Assembly: GCA_032251455.1 (NCBI GenBank)
Contig: JAVVEG010000014.1
Coordinates: forward strand, 23,569 to 87,568
Source of the DNA: JAVVEG01 sp032251455
Lineage (GTDB): Bacteria > Pseudomonadota > Gammaproteobacteria > Pseudomonadales > Pseudohongiellaceae
DNA length: 64,000 nt
Direction: 5' to 3'
Shown here: positions 7,881-17,026 of the stretch, in pieces
How the letters are laid out: each line of letters begins with the position of its first letter
How positions within the stretch are numbered: the stretch's first letter is position 1
Notes under the pieces: model-generated
What the model was told of the DNA's origin: nothing
What the model saw: the letters and a program-made list of their open reading frames with translations, nothing else
The model's database searches: none
Program-made: the position numbers and the translations under genes

Positions 7881-9236
7881 ATGAAAAATCGTTTTAGTCG
7901 CCGTTCCTTGTTGAAGGGAATGGTAGGTGGAACAACGGTCAGTCTGGGGCTTCCACTGCTCAATCTGTTCCTGAATGAAAACGCCAGCGCCTATGCTGAT
8001 GGCGCGCCAATTCCGGTTCGGTTTGGCACCTATTTCTGGGGACTGGGGTTGACCGATACGCCGGCAGGCGGATCGCGCTGGGTGCCCTGGAAAACCGGCC
8101 ATGGTTATGAGATTACACCGGAGCTGCAAGCCATTGCTCCGCTCAAGGACAAGGTGTCGGTTTTTTCGGGTTTTCGTGCCATACCGGATAACAGTCCCAA
8201 TCTGGTCCATTGGAGTGGCCATGCTTCCATTCTTTCGGGAACAGCCCCTTCGGCCACAGGCCGCTTCGAAGCGCCTTCATTCGATACCAGAATAGCCGAT
8301 GCTCTTGGTGGTTCAACGCGATTTAGATCACTGAATATCGATGCCTCAGTTTCCCGGCGTCCGATAAGCTACTCCACTCGTTCGGGATCAACCTTCGCTT
8401 CCCCGGACGTGACTCCGCTTGAATTGTATCAGCGTTTGTTTGGGTCTGGTTTTCAAGACCCAAACAGTGACAACTGGTCCCCTGATCCATCGATCATGTT
8501 GCGTCAAAGTGTCCTGTCAGCGGTTACCGAACAACGCAAAGCGCTTATGTCCAGCGTTGGCATGGAAGACCAACTGATACTGGAGCAGTATTTCACCTCC
8601 GTGCGCGATATGGAAAATCAGCTGGCAATTCAACTGCAGAGACCAGAACCCAGGGAATCCTGCATAGTGCCCAGAGCACCTGAAGAGACGGAAAGATCAG
8701 CCTCAATCGATGTGGTCAATAACAATACCAGAGTCATGGCACGTCTTCTGGCCATGGCGTTGGCATGCGATCAGTCGCGGGTATTCAACTTTGTCCACAC
8801 CGGAGGGACATCGGAAACCTATATCGCCGGTCAAAGCAAGATTTATCACCAGATTACACACGATGAGCCCACCGACTCCCGTTTGGGGTATCAACCTGAA
8901 TCCAGCAGGCTTGCGGGTCTGGTCATGGACGGACTGGGAGATTTCCTGAAGGAGATGGACGCAATAAAAGAGGGTGATGGCACACTGCTGGATAACTGTC
9001 TGATCATGGCATTCAGCGATACCGGTTACGCCAAGATCCACTCCATCGAAAATATTCCCATCATGCTGGCTGGTGGAGCAGCAGGGCGCCATAAGGCAGG
9101 TCAACATATCCATGAGCCGGGCGAGTCAGTAACGCGGGTATCACTAAGTGCCATGCAAATGGTTGGAGCGCCGGTCGGAGAGTTCGGTACGGGTTCCATG
9201 CGCACCGCACGTCCTGTTTCTGATGTGATGGCCTAA
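7881..9236 (+). CDS. Tat-exported DUF1552 family protein
   Basis: A 451-residue protein with a twin-arginine signal (S-R7-R8-S-L-L-K-G followed by a hydrophobic stretch), so it is probably exported folded, often a sign of a metal or other cofactor. The body matches DUF1552: FGTYFWGLGLTD near the start, GHASILSGTAPS, and NCLIMAFSDTGYAKIHSIENIP near the end. The family resembles DUF1501 proteins and may share the alkaline-phosphatase/sulfatase fold, but no catalytic role is proven. It follows the DUF1592 gene by 17 bases with a GGGGGAG ribosome-binding site and is followed after 14 bases by an unrecognised exported protein. Confidence 0.88.
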   Translation: MKNRFSRRSLLKGMVGGTTVSLGLPLLNLFLNENASAYADGAPIPVRFGTYFWGLGLTDTPAGGSRWVPWKTGHGYEITPELQAIAPLKDKVSVFSGFRAIPDNSPNLVHWSGHASILSGTAPSATGRFEAPSFDTRIADALGGSTRFRSLNIDASVSRRPISYSTRSGSTFASPDVTPLELYQRLFGSGFQDPNSDNWSPDPSIMLRQSVLSAVTEQRKALMSSVGMEDQLILEQYFTSVRDMENQLAIQLQRPEPRESCIVPRAPEETERSASIDVVNNNTRVMARLLAMALACDQSRVFNFVHTGGTSETYIAGQSKIYHQITHDEPTDSRLGYQPESSRLAGLVMDGLGDFLKEMDAIKEGDGTLLDNCLIMAFSDTGYAKIHSIENIPIMLAGGAAGRHKAGQHIHEPGESVTRVSLSAMQMVGAPVGEFGTGSMRTARPVSDVMA

Positions 9237-9250
9237 GCCAAGGAGCGAGC

Positions 9251-10510
9251 ATGAACAAATTACTGTCACAGACCCTGCTGGTACCCGCTGTCGCCTTGCT
9301 GTTGCCACTGAATGCGACTGCTGACTGGAGCCGATCCTATGTCATCGAATGGAATGAGCCAGCCATGTATTTTGGGGGAGAAGAAGGTGCTGGCCCCGTT
9401 GATCCTGGCACAGATTGCCCACAGGGCGTCAACCCGGAACTGGACTGGGTGGAAGTGCTGGTCAATGCAGGGTATACCCGCAAGGAGGCGGAATGGTTGC
9501 GCAATCCTGCCAACCCGACTCGAAACCCGGTACATGGACAGAATCAGATGGCATTTCGCGGCAAGGATCGGGCGAATGTGTATGTCAACCCAACCTCATA
9601 TCCTGATCCTGGCCTGGTTGAGATGACTGGCAATATTGCTGAAGGGCTTAATTTAGACGGCAATACGGATACTGGTTTTGTCAGTCCGGATGGAGAGGCG
9701 GGCATTGACAACACTTTCTACAAGGCCTTGGGCTGCTGGAAGACCTATCGGGGGCCGGAACGCCTGTCCAGTGGTGCGCTGCAGTTCAATGACAGTATGC
9801 GCAACGGCTCCTGGACCATGGTCATTGTCGTGTCGGGGCAGGGCGATGATCCTCTCAATGACGAGCAGGTCATGGTAGGTTTCTACATGAGTCAGGACCC
9901 GATGGTGAAAGGTGGCGATGGCAATATATCACCGGATTACACCTATCGCATCCAACCCCATGCCAAATACGAAGGTCTTTTTCCGGCACGTACAAGTGCT
10001 GGCATTATCGAATCCCGCGAACCGGTTCAGCTTATATTGCGTGACCCCGGTTACACCCGGGATCTGGAGCTGGTTGCAGCGCAGATCAAATTGCAGATGA
10101 AAGACGATGGCACTTTGCGTGGTTATGTCGGTGGATATCGGCCTTGGAAGTCAGTTTATGAAGGTTGGGTCAACGCCCGTGGCCCGGTTATCGAAGCCCT
10201 GACCTGGGTAGAGTTGCCGGCGGTTTATTACGCCTTGCGTCGTCATGCCGATTACAGTCCGACGGGGTCGGGTGGCGAGAACACACATATTTCCTATGCC
10301 TTGCGAGTCGATGCGCTGCCTGCTTTTGTGATGACGCCGGATGCCAGTGAGGTAGCCAGTTCGGTCGTATCCTATAAAGATCAGGCGCCAGCTCTGCCGG
10401 CACGGGGAGTTGCAACGATAGGTCGGTTTCGTATCATCGATGGGATCGTAATCGATCCGGGTGCTGCGCAGCAGGCCGGCCCGGACGCAGTGATTCTGCC
10501 GCAGGAATGA
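9251..10510 (+). CDS. Exported protein of unknown function in the DUF1592-DUF1552 operon
   Basis: A 419-residue protein with a clear signal peptide (MNKLLSQTLLVPAVALLLPLNATA). I do not recognise a domain. The mature part is rich in Trp, Tyr, Gly and Asp, has two cysteines (in DCPQG and ALGCWK) and no CxxCH motif, so it does not bind c-type haem. The look is of a beta-rich periplasmic or substrate-binding protein. It begins 14 bases after the DUF1552 gene with an AAGGAGCG ribosome-binding site, so co-translation is likely. Its conservation beside DUF1592/DUF1552 genes would show whether it is a third core component. Confidence 0.75.
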   Translation: MNKLLSQTLLVPAVALLLPLNATADWSRSYVIEWNEPAMYFGGEEGAGPVDPGTDCPQGVNPELDWVEVLVNAGYTRKEAEWLRNPANPTRNPVHGQNQMAFRGKDRANVYVNPTSYPDPGLVEMTGNIAEGLNLDGNTDTGFVSPDGEAGIDNTFYKALGCWKTYRGPERLSSGALQFNDSMRNGSWTMVIVVSGQGDDPLNDEQVMVGFYMSQDPMVKGGDGNISPDYTYRIQPHAKYEGLFPARTSAGIIESREPVQLILRDPGYTRDLELVAAQIKLQMKDDGTLRGYVGGYRPWKSVYEGWVNARGPVIEALTWVELPAVYYALRRHADYSPTGSGGENTHISYALRVDALPAFVMTPDASEVASSVVSYKDQAPALPARGVATIGRFRIIDGIVIDPGAAQQAGPDAVILPQE

Positions 10511-10573
10511 ACCCAGGGAGTAGTCGGATGCAAGGTAAATACAACATTGACAATGATAAACAAGGATTTTACC

Positions 10574-11059
10574 GTGATCAGAAATCAGTTTCATAAAGCC
10601 TGCAGTATTTTTTTTGTCATCAGCACCCTGGTCTGCTCGACACTGTCATACAGTGCTGAGTCAGTACCCCCATTAAGCGATGAGATAAAACCAATTCGCG
10701 TTTCCGGCCTGGGCATCAGAGTCAGCAACCTGGAGGCATCCCTGAAATTTTACACTGAAGTGCTTGGCCTCAAGATCGGTGCCCGGGTACCAAGAGAAGG
10801 GGAAGCTTACGAATATTTGCTGGGAATGACGGGAAATATCCGCGAAGATGTGGTAATAGTGATCCGCCAGGGGGAGGTCAAGCCAGGGGCAACGGAATTC
10901 GGCAGTATTACCCTTGTTGTACCTGATGGACGCAAGATGGCAGAGCGAGCTGTCGCTGCTGGCTACCCACAGGAGCGGATTGTAGATGGCACCAACATTA
11001 TTCGCGATCCGGATGGTTATAAAATAGAACTGTATCAGAGGCCTTCCGCGCCTCGGTGA
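10574..11059 (+). CDS. Exported VOC (glyoxalase/dioxygenase superfamily) protein
   Basis: About 161 residues. The GTG at 10574 is favoured because AAGGA lies 8 bases before it and translation gives a good signal peptide (MIRNQFHKACSIFFVISTLVCSTLSYSA); an ATG at 10553 and a TTG at 10547 lie upstream in the same frame. The core is one vicinal-oxygen-chelate unit: GIRVSNLEASLKFYTEVLGLKIG, then a second half ending IIRDPDGYKIELYQ, where the glutamate is a usual metal ligand. Export is unusual for this family. It may act on the product of the operon's oxidative enzymes; that is inference. Confidence 0.75.
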   Translation: MIRNQFHKACSIFFVISTLVCSTLSYSAESVPPLSDEIKPIRVSGLGIRVSNLEASLKFYTEVLGLKIGARVPREGEAYEYLLGMTGNIREDVVIVIRQGEVKPGATEFGSITLVVPDGRKMAERAVAAGYPQERIVDGTNIIRDPDGYKIELYQRPSAPR

Positions 11060-11079
11060 AGAGCAGGCAAGGCATACAA

Positions 11080-11742
11080 ATGACGAAGAGCAAGGTAATC
11101 CAGTTCCCAGAGCCGGTATTGCAAAGTCGCCTGCCCCAGATGGGGGATGGTGCCGACCTTGCCCAACAGATCATTGATGCCTTTTCTGAACATGCCCGTG
11201 TGGTTGGCATACGTTCAATTTCGATGGCAAAACTGGCCCGACAACTGCGTATCAGCACCAAGACACTCTATAAGTATTTCGAAAACAAGGGAGAACTGGT
11301 TCATGAACTTGTGGTGCTGTGGGAGAAACGTATCCACAAGCCCATTTCCTTTTATGGGACGGACCTGATCGAGGTGCTGCGATACTGGGTGAAAGTCTGG
11401 ATTGAAAATGATGCAGAGTTTTCCACGGCATTCTGGAACGATCTTAAATCTGATTATCCGAGGCTTTATCAGGTCTACGTGGATTCCTTGTACAATCGCA
11501 TGGCGGCGATGAAAGCCCGCTTGACTCCTTATTTGAAGACCGAGATAAATCACGAATTTGCCTGGTCCAGTTATTTCATTCTGATGACCGCTTCCTCTCA
11601 ACCCAAAACTTTCGAGCGTATAGGCATGACACGTGAGCAATGCGTTTACGAAGCCTTCAATTTCTGGATAAACGGAGCGGTTGATCTGGCCAAGCTGCGG
11701 GCCGATCAGAATAGCGAAAAACCCAAACAGCTCAATCGGTGA
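11080..11742 (+). CDS. TetR/AcrR family transcriptional regulator
   Basis: A 220-residue repressor-type protein. The N-terminal helix-turn-helix reads ISMAKLARQLRISTKTLYKYFENKGELV, typical of TetR. The ATG at 11080 has AAGG 8 bases before it; an in-frame GTG at 11056 overlaps the stop of the VOC gene and is an alternative start. The C-terminal ligand domain has no recognisable subfamily. Position at the end of the exported-protein gene set, and the perfect palindrome on the operon promoter at 6083-6122, suggest that it controls this operon in response to a small molecule. Confidence 0.85.
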   Translation: MTKSKVIQFPEPVLQSRLPQMGDGADLAQQIIDAFSEHARVVGIRSISMAKLARQLRISTKTLYKYFENKGELVHELVVLWEKRIHKPISFYGTDLIEVLRYWVKVWIENDAEFSTAFWNDLKSDYPRLYQVYVDSLYNRMAAMKARLTPYLKTEINHEFAWSSYFILMTASSQPKTFERIGMTREQCVYEAFNFWINGAVDLAKLRADQNSEKPKQLNR

Positions 11743-11848
11743 AAGACACAGTGGGAAATTCCTCAAGGGCAGCAAAAAACCAAAATATCAGCAGAACAGC
11801 TTTCGGCCAGGGAATCCTGTTTTTGATTTTTCCAAACAGGAGCCAGGC

Positions 11849-12634
11849 ATGTCTCACCGTTTAGCCCTCATTACCGGCGCCACCAGTGGCATTGGTGCTG
11901 CTTATGCTGAAGCCTTTGCAAAGCGGGGCTATGCTCTCTTGCTGACAGGGCGGCGGGAACTGGAACTGAATCAGTTGGCGGATCGATTGGCGCAGGAGTT
12001 CGCCATCAGGGTGACTGTGCAGATCGGCGATCTGTCCAGGCCGCAGGACTTACAGGCCCTGGTTGATACCGTCAGCCAATTAGCCGAGCTGGGTGCCCTG
12101 GTCAACAATGCCGGCTATGCCGTCGATGGCCGTTTGGGTGAGATAGACTGGCAACAGCATCAGGCCTTGCTGGATGTGCACGTGACTGCAACCACGCGCT
12201 TGTCCCATGCGGCGCTGCCGAATCTGCTGAAAACCAAAGGCATATTGATCAATGTCGCCTCTGTGGCCAGCTGGATACCAACCACCCAAAGCGTCCTGTA
12301 TGGCCCCACCAAAGCCTATGTCAGAAGCTTTACGGAAAGTGTTGGTCTGGCGTACCGTGCTGAGGGGCTTAGAGCGCTGGCTCTTTGTCCAGGGTTTACA
12401 ATCACTGATTTCCATTCCCGGATGGGTATTGACGCCGACAGGTTTTATAAGAAGAAAGGGTTTACACGGGCCTGGACTGCTGAGGAGGTGGTCGAGCAGT
12501 CATTCAGGGATCTGGATAAAGGCAGGCTGATTTCGGTGCAGGGGTGGAATTACAGGCTTCTGGTATTTCTTGTGCGGCATTTGCCCTTGAGGGTGCTGTT
12601 TGGGATTTTGGGCAGGTCCGAGTCTGCGCGGTGA
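11849..12634 (+). CDS. Short-chain dehydrogenase/reductase
   Basis: NAD(P)-dependent oxidoreductase of 261 residues. It has the cofactor motif TGATSGIG, the NNAG motif (VNNAGYAVDG) and the catalytic pair in YGPTK preceded by serine in NVASVAS. The ATG at 11849 is chosen because ACAGGAGCC lies just upstream and the protein starts at the Rossmann strand; the frame is open further upstream but without homology. It is 106 bases after the TetR gene and may be transcribed with it. The substrate cannot be told from sequence. Confidence 0.88.
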   Translation: MSHRLALITGATSGIGAAYAEAFAKRGYALLLTGRRELELNQLADRLAQEFAIRVTVQIGDLSRPQDLQALVDTVSQLAELGALVNNAGYAVDGRLGEIDWQQHQALLDVHVTATTRLSHAALPNLLKTKGILINVASVASWIPTTQSVLYGPTKAYVRSFTESVGLAYRAEGLRALALCPGFTITDFHSRMGIDADRFYKKKGFTRAWTAEEVVEQSFRDLDKGRLISVQGWNYRLLVFLVRHLPLRVLFGILGRSESAR

Positions 12635-12649
12635 GGTGAGCAGGTGACA

Positions 12650-13333
12650 TTAAAGAAAATCCTGCGGCAGATCGGCCACACGCCACAGGGACAGATACTT
12701 GTGTCCTGCTTTGCGGCCAGTATCATATTCGATTATCTCTTCCAGCGGCTGGGGCCAGTTCAGGGGCGGCAGTTGCAGATTCAGGGAGCGATGCTTGCCG
12801 GTGACAATGTCCGTGTTCCTGCGCACTTCGGGGAAGTGAGTGGTGAGCAGATAGGTGGCCCCGCAGCGCTGGATCGTGTCCATTGCCTGGGCAATGTCGG
12901 CGAAGCTGAAATGGACCAGGCATTCACGACAAAAAATCAGATCCACTTCAGGCAGTTCGTCTGTCAACAGGTTCAGTTTGCTAAAGTGGCGCTGGTCATT
13001 GGCATAGAGCTGGTTGTTGGCGGCAATCATATCGGCAACGATATCGGCACCAATGTATCGGGTAACCGGGAGCTCCACTTCTTTCATCCAGTAGAAGTCG
13101 CCACAGGGAATGTCGAGCATGGAGTCGATTCCCAGGCGGTGTAACAGCGCGGGCAATTCCCTGCGGACAGTCGCTGTCCGCGCCATGTTGGAGCCCCTGC
13201 CGGAGCGACTCTCCGGATCATGCCATTTGTTGCTGCGATAGATATAGGTAAAGACTTCTTCGGCAGAAGTGTTGGCCAGTTGCTGTAATTCTTTTCGCTT
13301 CTCGAAAAAACGTTTGATAAACCGCATAGCCAT
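12650..13333 (-). CDS. Class I SAM-dependent methyltransferase
   Basis: A 227-residue cytosolic protein. Motif I of the SAM-binding fold is MLDIPCGDFYW, followed by the acidic YIGADIV loop and VDLIFCRECLVHFSF (motif IV region). The N-terminal third is basic and helical (FIKRFFEKRKELQQL). Similar proteins occur with polysaccharide and O-antigen genes, but nothing of that type is adjacent here. It is convergent with the SDR gene, with only 15 bases between the two stops, and lies upstream on the same strand of the amidohydrolase gene. Confidence 0.8.
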   Translation of the reverse strand: MAMRFIKRFFEKRKELQQLANTSAEEVFTYIYRSNKWHDPESRSGRGSNMARTATVRRELPALLHRLGIDSMLDIPCGDFYWMKEVELPVTRYIGADIVADMIAANNQLYANDQRHFSKLNLLTDELPEVDLIFCRECLVHFSFADIAQAMDTIQRCGATYLLTTHFPEVRRNTDIVTGKHRSLNLQLPPLNWPQPLEEIIEYDTGRKAGHKYLSLWRVADLPQDFL

Positions 13334-13396
13334 TACCCGATGATGTTAATGAATAAGCGCAATACCCGGTTGCACTTATTGATCAAGCCCCTTTGG

Positions 13397-15130
13397 TCAA
13401 GCCTCCCAGGAAGTTCTGCCGCCTACTACGGTGCGGACAATTTCGATGTCCTTGATCCTTTCCTGGTCGATGGTGTGTGGATCTTCGGCCAGTACCACGT
13501 AATCGGCCAGCTTGCCGGCCGTGATCGAACCCTTGATATGTTCTTCCCCGGATGCCCAGGCGCCGTTGTAAGTATTCACGGCAATCGCCTCGGCCACGCT
13601 GATGCGCTGGTTCGCGCCCCACACCTTGCCGTCCCAGCCTTTGCGCGTCACCATGCCCTGTATGCCCATCAACGGAGCAAACGGCCCCGGGCTGAAATCC
13701 GACCCGGCTGCCGCCACAATACCCGTGTCCAGCATGCTGCGAAACGCCATGCTGCGCTGCATCAACTCCTCGCCGTAATAAACGAATTTATCCGGGTTGT
13801 AGTAGGCGTAGGTAGTAAACATCGCCGGGACGCAACCCAGCGCTTTCATGCGTCGCAACAGATCGTCTGTGATGAGTGTGCAGTGGGTTATCTTCGGGCG
13901 CGCATCGGCGCGCGGGTAAAGCCGTTGCGCGCGTTCCATGGCGGTGAGAAAACTGTCGATGGCCACGTCACCATTGGCGTGCACATTGACCTGAATGTCT
14001 GCACGGTGCACGCGTTCCACCCAGTCATTCAGTACCTCCTGGGTTTCCGTCACATTGCCCCGGTAAGGCGGTGAGACCTTGGGATAATCCACACTCATCG
14101 CCATGGTGCGTTCAGAAAAGGAACCATCCACGGTATGCTCCGAAGTGGCGCCCAGCTTGATCCACTCATCACCGAATCCGGTCTTGAAGCCTGCGGCGAT
14201 CATGGCTTCCAGCACCGATCCACTGGCCTCGTAGCTGACGCGGTGCAGCAGATCCCCTCGGGTACGCACATCCTGCAGCGCCGCCAGATCGCCCCCCTGA
14301 TGGTGCACACTGGTGAGGCCGTAGCGGGCAAACTGGCTGGAAATATGCGCCAGCCCATCGCGTGTGCGTATAGCCCTTTCGGCGTCACTATAGCTTGGCC
14401 GCGTACCGATGCCGCGCAGGGGCGTGCGGGCGCGATCGGTTACCCGGCCGCTGAGCTGGCCCTCCTGATCCTTGTCGAAAGTGCCTCCCATGGGGTCTGG
14501 TGTATCCCGGGTAATGCCCGCCATCTCGAACGCCCTGGAATTGTAGTAGGAGGTATGTCCGCCGCGGTGCTGCACCACCACCGGATGGTCTCGGGACACT
14601 TCATCGAGGTCACTCCGGGTCAACTGGCGTCCATCGGTCAACTTGGTGTCGTCAAAAAAGTAGCCTTCAACCCAGGTGCCGGGTGGCAGCGTTTGCGCTT
14701 TTGCCCTGAGCTTATCGATGATGCTGGCGATACTGACAAATTCCACTTCGAAGGGATTGCCTACCAATACCTCGTACAGCAGCGTTTCACCGCGGGCATG
14801 ATTATGGCAATCGATGAAGCCCGGCACTACAGTCATGCCCTGGGCATCGAACACCTGGGTATTGGTGCCGGCCAGGTTGCGGATGTCAGCCGTACTGCCA
14901 ACCGCAGTGAATTTATCCGCCGTCACGGCGAATGCCTCGGCGCGGGGGAGCCCGGCATCCACCGTGTATACTTTCGCATTGACCACGATCAGGTCCGGAT
15001 TCTGTGTGCCGGCAACAGCCGTTTGCAGGCTTTGCGCACGGGTCTTGCTGCCGAGCAGCGGGGCGCCCATCAGACCGGCTATACCAAAACCGGTCAGGTG
15101 CATGAAGTGTCGTCGGCTGTGCTTTGCCAT
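13397..15130 (-). CDS. Tat-exported amidohydrolase (YtcJ-like, amidohydrolase 3 family)
   Basis: A metal-dependent hydrolase of 577 residues. The start at 15130 follows AGGAG and gives a twin-arginine signal (MAKHSRRHFMHLTGFGIAG), so the enzyme probably acts in the periplasm. Family marks are the metal site DCHNHA after PGFI, the VNVHANGDVAIDSFL block, ITHCTLI and the catalytic-Asp region AAGSDFSPGPFAPL. YtcJ/NfdA-like enzymes split amides or formamides; the precise substrate is unknown. It is divergent from a sodium symporter and a beta-amino acid degradation cluster, so it may release the substrate those genes take up. The exported location sets it apart from most YtcJ proteins. Confidence 0.87.
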   Translation of the reverse strand: MAKHSRRHFMHLTGFGIAGLMGAPLLGSKTRAQSLQTAVAGTQNPDLIVVNAKVYTVDAGLPRAEAFAVTADKFTAVGSTADIRNLAGTNTQVFDAQGMTVVPGFIDCHNHARGETLLYEVLVGNPFEVEFVSIASIIDKLRAKAQTLPPGTWVEGYFFDDTKLTDGRQLTRSDLDEVSRDHPVVVQHRGGHTSYYNSRAFEMAGITRDTPDPMGGTFDKDQEGQLSGRVTDRARTPLRGIGTRPSYSDAERAIRTRDGLAHISSQFARYGLTSVHHQGGDLAALQDVRTRGDLLHRVSYEASGSVLEAMIAAGFKTGFGDEWIKLGATSEHTVDGSFSERTMAMSVDYPKVSPPYRGNVTETQEVLNDWVERVHRADIQVNVHANGDVAIDSFLTAMERAQRLYPRADARPKITHCTLITDDLLRRMKALGCVPAMFTTYAYYNPDKFVYYGEELMQRSMAFRSMLDTGIVAAAGSDFSPGPFAPLMGIQGMVTRKGWDGKVWGANQRISVAEAIAVNTYNGAWASGEEHIKGSITAGKLADYVVLAEDPHTIDQERIKDIEIVRTVVGGRTSWEA

Positions 15131-15377
15131 GATGAAAATCTCCTGTGTTATTGGTTGGTATTGACACAACGCAGGCAACATCAGGCTGCATTATCAGGCC
15201 CGCAAGATTTACTTGATACGGGTTCATCTTATGTGCCTGGCCACTGGTATTCAAGTGACTTCCCGGCATAATGAACTGGGGAGACAGGCTTTGGGGTCTA
15301 CCTGGAGGGTGTATCTTCAGCCAGCCGGAGGTACTATCTTTGAACAAACCCTTGAACAAACGAACAGGAGCAGACGC
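15131..15377. other. Divergent intergenic region, 247 bases
   Basis: Lies between the amidohydrolase and the sodium symporter and must hold promoters for both directions. I could not pick a confident -35/-10 pair or an operator palindrome. Confidence 0.4.
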
Positions 15378-16961
15378 ATGGTGGAAAAATACGCGATGAT
15401 CATGCTGTACTTCAGCATCCTGATGCTGCTGGGTTATGTTGCGTTCAGGCGCATCAAGAGCATGAGGGATTTCGTCATCGGGGGTAAAACCCTTGGCTTC
15501 TGGGTCGCTGCCTTTTCCGCTCAGGCCACCGGCGAATCGGCCTGGTTGCTGCTGGGCCTGACCGGCATGGGTGCCATGGTCGGGTACAGCGCCTACTGGG
15601 TGGTGGCGGGTGAACTGTTCGGCGTGGGCGTCGCCTGGTTCCTCATGGCAAATCGCTTCAAGCGGCTCACCGACAAGTACAACTCCATCACCGTCATCGA
15701 TTACCTGGCGAGCCGCTTCAGGTCGAAAACCAATCTGCTGCGCGTGGTCTCTGCCGTGGCGCTTACCCTGTTCGTGCTGATCTATATTTCCGCACAGATA
15801 GACGCCACTGGGTCCGCCTTCGAATCATTTCTGGACTGGAACTATTACACCGGCGCGGCGATTGGCTTCCTGGTGGTGGTTACCTATTGCATCGCAGGCG
15901 GCTTTCTTGCCGTTGCCTGGACCGACATGTTCCAGGGTGCAGTCATGTTATTGTGCCTGGTCATGCTGCCGCTGGTAGCCTTCTTTTCCATTGGCAGCCT
16001 GCCCATGATTCATGACGGTCTGCAGGCCATCGACCCGGGCCTGGTGACCCTGTGGGGGGCAGGTGGTTTCACTCTGATGAATGTGTCCGTGGTGATTGGC
16101 ATGATGCTGATCGGGCTTGGCTTTCTGGGATCACCCCAGGTCTTCGTGCGTCTGATTGCCATCCGCAGCGAGGAGCAGATTGACCGGGGCAAGTGGGTGG
16201 CCGTGACGTTCACCTTGCTGGCGGGTTTTTCTGCGGTGAGCATTGGTATTCTGGGTCGCTATCTGTTTACCACCCAGGGGGTAGTACCGGATGCAGTACT
16301 CGGCAATGGCGCCCAGAATGTTTTGCCGGAGCTGGTGGAATACACTTTCCCACCGCTGCTGGTTGGCCTGTATGTGGCGGCTGTGTTGTCGGCCATCATG
16401 TCCACAGTTTCCTCCTTGCTGGTGATGGCAGCCAGTGCCATTACCCATGATCTGGTTGCGAGAATTCTCCGGCCTGATTTGACCAACTCCCAGGCGGCAC
16501 GGCTCTTTCGCCGCATCACAGTGGTGTTGGCGGCAGCGGCCCTGGGCGTGGCGCTCATGGTGTCGGTGCTGTCACCCGATCGCACCATATTCTGGTTTGT
16601 CATCTTCGGTTGGGCCGGCATCGCTGCAACCTTTTGTCCAATGATAATAATGTCCTTGTTCTGGCCCCGCTTCACGGAGAAGGCCGCGATCGCTTCCATG
16701 CTGACCGGATTCTCGATGACCATCATCAGCAAATTCATACTGCAGGAAATGGATGGCATCGGCCCCTATTTCACGGCGCTGGAAACCATGCCGCCCTCAT
16801 TCCTGCTGGCAATGCTTGTAGGCTATGTCGTTACCAGGCTGTGGCCCGACGAAAGCCTGGAGGCCGGATATCGCACCGATCTGGCGAGCATTGGACACGC
16901 AGAAGAAGGCGAATATCTCACCGTGGTCGCGCAAACAGCGACGGGCGATCCACGCAACTAA
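15378..16961 (+). CDS. Sodium/solute symporter (SSS, PutP-like)
   Basis: Inner-membrane Na+-coupled uptake carrier of 527 residues with about 13 hydrophobic segments. The start at 15378 follows CAGGAG and places the first membrane helix (YAMIMLYFSILMLLGYVAF) right after the initiator. SSS-type blocks include FVIGGKTLGFWVAAFSAQATGESAW, the substrate/Na+ region of TM2, and LTDKYNSITVIDYLASRF. PutP is the closest type by eye, which would favour proline or another amino acid, but genomic context (aminotransferase, MmsA) suggests a beta-amino acid such as beta-alanine. The aminotransferase gene starts 65 bases downstream. Confidence 0.88.
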   Translation: MVEKYAMIMLYFSILMLLGYVAFRRIKSMRDFVIGGKTLGFWVAAFSAQATGESAWLLLGLTGMGAMVGYSAYWVVAGELFGVGVAWFLMANRFKRLTDKYNSITVIDYLASRFRSKTNLLRVVSAVALTLFVLIYISAQIDATGSAFESFLDWNYYTGAAIGFLVVVTYCIAGGFLAVAWTDMFQGAVMLLCLVMLPLVAFFSIGSLPMIHDGLQAIDPGLVTLWGAGGFTLMNVSVVIGMMLIGLGFLGSPQVFVRLIAIRSEEQIDRGKWVAVTFTLLAGFSAVSIGILGRYLFTTQGVVPDAVLGNGAQNVLPELVEYTFPPLLVGLYVAAVLSAIMSTVSSLLVMAASAITHDLVARILRPDLTNSQAARLFRRITVVLAAAALGVALMVSVLSPDRTIFWFVIFGWAGIAATFCPMIIMSLFWPRFTEKAAIASMLTGFSMTIISKFILQEMDGIGPYFTALETMPPSFLLAMLVGYVVTRLWPDESLEAGYRTDLASIGHAEEGEYLTVVAQTATGDPRN

Positions 16962-17026
16962 TTGGTTTTATTTGACGGTTTATGTAACGGTTTATTTGAA
17001 ATAGCCACAGTACACGAGGACTTTCC

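Noticed and set aside
13340..15271. Long open frames (up to 378 codons) on the plus strand opposite the amidohydrolase gene
   Set aside because: The minus-strand protein has a Tat signal, metal motifs and a ribosome-binding site; the opposite frames have no recognisable domain and are by-products of GC-rich codon use.
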